Shown: one piece after another, positions 38,466 to 41,249 of the stretch
How the letters are laid out: every line of letters begins with the position of its first letter
Numbering within the stretch: position 1 is the stretch's first letter
Assembly: GCA_040507895.1 (NCBI GenBank)
Contig: JBEVNX010000217.1
Span: forward strand, 1 to 41,249
DNA from: JBEVNX01 sp040507895
GTDB lineage: Bacteria; Desulfobacterota; Binatia; JACPRU01
DNA: 41,249 bases
Direction: 5' to 3'
Notes under the pieces: model-generated
Databases searched by the model: none
What the model was told of the DNA's origin: nothing
What the model saw: only the letters and a program-made list of their open reading frames with translations
Position numbers and translations under genes: made by a program

Positions 38466-39160
38466 CGTTGAGAATCCTTCCCAAAACCGAACCAGCGAAG
38501 ACCGATTCGATTGAGCTACCGAGCCGGTTTCTCGACCGTCCGAGATTGAACGGCCTTGAATTTGCGCCCTTGAGCCAGGCTCTACATCCGGAAGTCGCCG
38601 CCATCCTGCAGGCCAACCGTTTCGCTCGCTTTCTCGCCAGGGGCACGCTGCCGCGGGTGCTCGATGATGCCGGAACGAGGCTCTGCGGGTGGTGCCGGTT
38701 CCCGCTCGACCGGCGGACCACCGCTTGGTGCTCCGACGAATGCGCGGACGAGTTCTGGATTCGGTTTTCCCGAACGCATGTGGCCCGGCTCGTTCATCGG
38801 CGCGATCGGGGTGTGTGCGCGATTTGTGGCCTCGATACCGAGCAACTTTCACGCATCGTGGGCCGGCTGCGGGATCGGTCCGATCGCAGGTGGTTGCGCT
38901 CCGGCAACTACCGCGATCCGACCGACCTCGACGCCGCGCGTTGGGAGCGGATGCGCTCCGAGCTAGCCAGTCGCGGTTTCGGGTTCGTCGACCGGTGGCA
39001 CACGCCGACCCTTTGGGAAGCGGATCACATCGTTGCGATCATCGAAGGGGGCGGATGCTGCGGGCTCGAGAACTATCGAACGCTGTGCGTTCCCTGCCAC
39101 CGTGGGGAAACCCGCTTGCTTCGCAAGCGCATGCGTCGCCAGGGGAGCTTCCGGCTGTAG
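38459..39160 (+). CDS. HNH endonuclease family protein
   Basis: A protein of about 230 residues. An N-terminal segment has CGWC and CSDEC, a likely treble-clef zinc site. A second Cys pair follows in CAICGLD. The HNH core ADHIVAI, GLENYRTLCVPCHRGE has the catalytic His after Asp, the central Asn and the final Cys-x2-Cys-His. HNH proteins nick or cut DNA, with the two CxxC groups holding the fold together. The start is uncertain: no early ATG, TTG 38459 is the furthest upstream candidate and another TTG lies at 38468. The Ku gene nearby suggests, but does not prove, a DNA repair link. Confidence 0.78.
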   Translation: MPSLRILPKTEPAKTDSIELPSRFLDRPRLNGLEFAPLSQALHPEVAAILQANRFARFLARGTLPRVLDDAGTRLCGWCRFPLDRRTTAWCSDECADEFWIRFSRTHVARLVHRRDRGVCAICGLDTEQLSRIVGRLRDRSDRRWLRSGNYRDPTDLDAARWERMRSELASRGFGFVDRWHTPTLWEADHIVAIIEGGGCCGLENYRTLCVPCHRGETRLLRKRMRRQGSFRL

Positions 39161-39220
39161 CCGCGCCCACGGGACGCACACCGCCGAAGCGTGACGGCGA
39201 GAAGCCAGCTTGCGCGGCGT

Positions 39221-39721
39221 TCACGCAGTTCGCGGGACGCTACGTCGCTGCTGGTCGTCGCTCCCGGGCCGAGCGACCGAATGCTGGCGATCCGCCTGCG
39301 GCTCGACGCCGACTCCGTGCACGAACACCAACTCCCCGCCGAGCCAGCCGCCGAACGCGAGCGGGAACAGACCAAGCACCGAAAGCGCCAGCGACCACGA
39401 GAACGGAGTCTGGATCAAGCGAGAGAGGAAGCTCATGGCGAACATGAGCAGCGCGAAGAGGTTCAACGCAACGTGCAGCAGCACCGTCCGGAAGATCGGG
39501 CTCTTGCGCAAGTACAAGCCGTCCATCAACCCCGGGAAGGCCGCAGCGGCCGCGCCCACGATGCCGCCACCCAGCGCGTAGCAGGCGGTCACATTCCAGG
39601 CGGGCGCTTTGGTGACCAGGAAGACCAGATCGCAAGCGAATGAGAACACCCAAAGTCCGATCGGGATCCCGACCAGCATGGGGTGCACCGGGTGGTGGGC
39701 GACACGGGCAGGAGTCCTCAC
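39221..39721 (-). CDS. DUF2231 membrane protein
   Basis: A 166-residue protein with a very strong ribosome site (AAGGAGGTGA). VAHHPVHPMLVGIPIGLWVFSFACDL is the DUF2231 signature, with conserved His-Pro-His-Pro ligand-like residues, followed by about three more membrane helices. The C-terminal 30 residues are polar. Function is not established; members are often found with haem or redox proteins. Confidence 0.85.
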   Translation of the reverse strand: MRTPARVAHHPVHPMLVGIPIGLWVFSFACDLVFLVTKAPAWNVTACYALGGGIVGAAAAAFPGLMDGLYLRKSPIFRTVLLHVALNLFALLMFAMSFLSRLIQTPFSWSLALSVLGLFPLAFGGWLGGELVFVHGVGVEPQADRQHSVARPGSDDQQRRSVPRTA

Positions 39722-39769
39722 GAGTCACCTCCTTCCACTTCCAACAAGACCCCGCCGATTCGGTTGCAG

Positions 39770-40651
39770 TCAGCGCGCGGCGCGACGTCGCTGCTTCATG
39801 GCCGGTCTGCGCACAGCTTCCTTGGATCGCCGGGCCGGCTTTCGCTTGGCCGATCGCGACGATCCCTTCGCGGTCGCCGATGTCCGCGACAAGCTGGCCT
39901 TGAGAGCCTCCATCAGGTCGATGACCTGCGCGCGTCCGCGCGCCGGGGGTGAGACGATCACCTCTTCCCCTTCGGCCTTCTTCCGAATCAAGGCCCGCAC
40001 GCGGTCGCGGACCTCGTCCGGGTAGCGCTCGGGATGAAATTCATCATTTTCCGCTTGCTCGATGAGACGCTCGGCCAGCTTCAGCTCGGAGTCCTTCACC
40101 GCACCCTCGCCTTTCTGGAGCTCGACCGGCTTTCGCAGCTCGCCTCGATGATGGAGCTGATGCAAAACGAGCGACTCTCCGAACGCGCGAAGCAACACCA
40201 GGTATTGCTTTCCCCGAGCCGCATAGCGTCCGAGCGCCACGCGATTCGCTTTGCGCAGAGCCTGCGCAAGCAGCCGGTATCCCTTCGCCCCGGCTCTGTC
40301 GGGGCCTAGATAGTACGCCTTCACGAAGTAGATCGGGTCAATCGTCTCCGCCGGCAGGAACTCCTCGATCTCGATCGTCTGCGTTGACACTTGCTCGACG
40401 GCTTCGAGCTCCTGCGGCGTGAACGTTACAAAGCTCCCTTTCGCGACCTCGTACCCCTTCACCATCTCGTTGCGCGGAACGACTTCGCGATCCTTGGGGC
40501 AGAAGTATTGGATCCGGAGCCGCGAGCCGCATTTTTCGTGGAGCCAGTGGAACGCGAGCGTGTCGGCAGATTCCCCGGCCGGATAGAGCTTTACGGGTAT
40601 GGAGACTAGGCCAAAAGAAATCGTTGCAGATGCCAGGGCTCGCGTCGGCAC
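39770..40651 (-). CDS. ku: Non-homologous end-joining protein Ku
   Basis: A 293-residue Ku homodimer subunit that binds DNA double-strand ends and recruits LigD. ASATISFGLVSIPVKLYPA is the family N-terminus; FHWLHEKCGSRL and GYEVAKGSFVTFTPQELE lie in the core, and VIDLMEALKASL marks the C-terminal domain. A Lys/Arg-rich tail (KRKPARRSKEAVRRPAMKQRRR) is typical of bacterial Ku. The GTG at 40651 follows GGGAGGA, so it is preferred over the TTG at 40663. No ligD is visible inside the window. Confidence 0.94.
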   Translation of the reverse strand: MPTRALASATISFGLVSIPVKLYPAGESADTLAFHWLHEKCGSRLRIQYFCPKDREVVPRNEMVKGYEVAKGSFVTFTPQELEAVEQVSTQTIEIEEFLPAETIDPIYFVKAYYLGPDRAGAKGYRLLAQALRKANRVALGRYAARGKQYLVLLRAFGESLVLHQLHHRGELRKPVELQKGEGAVKDSELKLAERLIEQAENDEFHPERYPDEVRDRVRALIRKKAEGEEVIVSPPARGRAQVIDLMEALKASLSRTSATAKGSSRSAKRKPARRSKEAVRRPAMKQRRRAAR

Positions 40652-40790
40652 GGCTCCTCCCAAGACACAAACGCCCGACGGGGCGATCGGTCGCTCGCCC
40701 AGTGCCGTATCTCGCTCAATGCCGGCGGCGGCGGCAGCGCGACTCGACTATCGCCAGCTCCTCGTGAGCGGGCGTCGTCCCACCACGATC

Positions 40791-41105
40791 TCATGGGTTT
40801 CTTTCCGAAACCGGCAGTTCCACGGTGAACACCGAGCCGCCCTCTGCAGGACAGTCGACCGAAACACGACCGCCATGCCCTGAAACGAACGTTCGCACGA
40901 GAAACAACCCCAAGCCCGTGCTGTCGCCGCTTCGCACCTCGCCCAGGCCATAGCGGGTGAAGAGCGAGGCACGCCGATCGACCGCAATGCCCCGCCCTTT
41001 GTGCTTGCTCTCGATTGCCTTCGGATCCTCGATGACCACGTTTGAAGCATTCAGGAGATGAGCTCGGGGTCGCTGGTATCTCCAGGGGGCCTCGACCGTT
41101 TCCAT
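40791..41105 (-). pseudogene. Histidine-kinase ATPase C-terminal fragment
   Basis: The translated 104 residues match only the last part of a GHKL ATPase domain: RASLFTRYGLGEVRSGDSTGLGLFLVRTFVSGHGGRVSV, then GGSVFTVELPV. The G2 loop STGLGLFL is clear. The N box and most of the G1 box are missing; GRGIAVD may be a G1 remnant. No HisKA or sensor domain precedes it. It is best read as a broken kinase remnant, or a very short ATPase-like protein of unknown use. Confidence 0.45.
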
Positions 41106-41142
41106 CGTCGTCGACGAGCGTGCGGCGCCCGGATCGAATCTA

Positions 41143-41249
41143 TTATTCGTCTTTCGCCCCCTCCCTGTCCGCACTGGGATCCTCGGGGAGGATGATCTCG
41201 CCTTTGCTCTTCTTCTCGGCAACCCGTTTCCTGACGATGTCCGCCGCCG
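41143..41249 (-). CDS. C-terminal end of a cut-off gene, possibly a second Ku
   Basis: Thirty-four residues are visible (AADIVRKRVAEKKSKGEIIL then PEDPSADREGAKDE) before the stop. The I/V-R-K-x-A-E-x-K-x-K-G-E-x-I pattern resembles the segment before VIDLMEAL in the neighbouring Ku, but the match is short. The gene continues beyond the right edge. Confidence 0.4.
   Translation of the reverse strand, partial: AADIVRKRVAEKKSKGEIILPEDPSADREGAKDE

Overview
The window is GC-rich, gene-dense DNA that looks like the chromosome of an uncultured, aerobic, stress-tolerant bacterium. A beta-barrel outer-membrane protein ending in Phe, several small lipoproteins and Tat or Sec exported proteins point to a diderm (Gram-negative type) cell envelope. 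I saw no rRNA, tRNA, transposase, integrase, phage gene or CRISPR array. The lineage cannot be fixed from the sequence. The mix of a copper membrane monooxygenase, GMC dehydrogenase, trehalose synthesis and stressosome genes would fit groups such as Binatota or Proteobacteria-related lineages, but that is inference.

Layout. (1) 1-2386, minus: a copper membrane monooxygenase operon in the order membrane-anchored ORF, pmoC-like, pmoA-like, with pmoA running off the left edge. (2) 2864-5384: a Tat-exported gluconate-2-dehydrogenase-type small subunit, a GMC flavoprotein and a convergent cytochrome c, together a plausible periplasmic alcohol or sugar dehydrogenase. (3) 5577-7363: a DAGK-type lipid kinase divergent from SurE. 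(4) 7454-9361: a GH15 glucoamylase/trehalase-type gene broken by four frameshifts. (5) 9404-10773: five tiny tightly packed membrane-protein genes. (6) 10821-14183: a receiver-only response regulator divergent from a hybrid kinase, then CsbD and an ECF sigma factor. (7) 14767-18187: an encapsulin plus encapsulated-ferritin operon, followed by an NtrC-type regulator and divergent from an Fe/Mn superoxide dismutase. (8) 18244-25397: a small lipoprotein, treY-treZ-glgX (trehalose from glycogen) and a DUF3309 mini-protein. (9) 25615-31973: a stressosome operon (RsbR-RsbS-RsbT, a PP2C/ATPase fusion and two hybrid kinases). (10) 31983-34057: a TetR regulator with tandem operators and a PaaK-like adenylate-forming enzyme. 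(11) 34409-41249: small secreted and stress proteins, an outer-membrane barrel, an HNH protein, DUF2231, Ku, a kinase ATPase fragment and a cut-off gene at the right edge.

How the genes fit together. The left end suggests hydrocarbon (or ammonia) oxidation at the membrane, possibly followed by periplasmic alcohol oxidation. Most of the rest is a general stress island. It covers sensing and signalling (stressosome, hybrid kinases, ECF sigma), iron and peroxide control (encapsulated ferritin, SOD), compatible-solute supply (TreXYZ), envelope-stress mini-proteins (CsbD, DUF3309, YtxH-like, lipoproteins) and DNA end-joining (Ku). The most unusual elements are the coupling of RsbRST to hybrid histidine kinases, one of which carries its own RsbT-like ATPase domain; the encapsulin nanocompartment next to SOD and an orphan NtrC regulator; and the TetR promoter, whose paired palindromes overlap the -10 box and the start codon.
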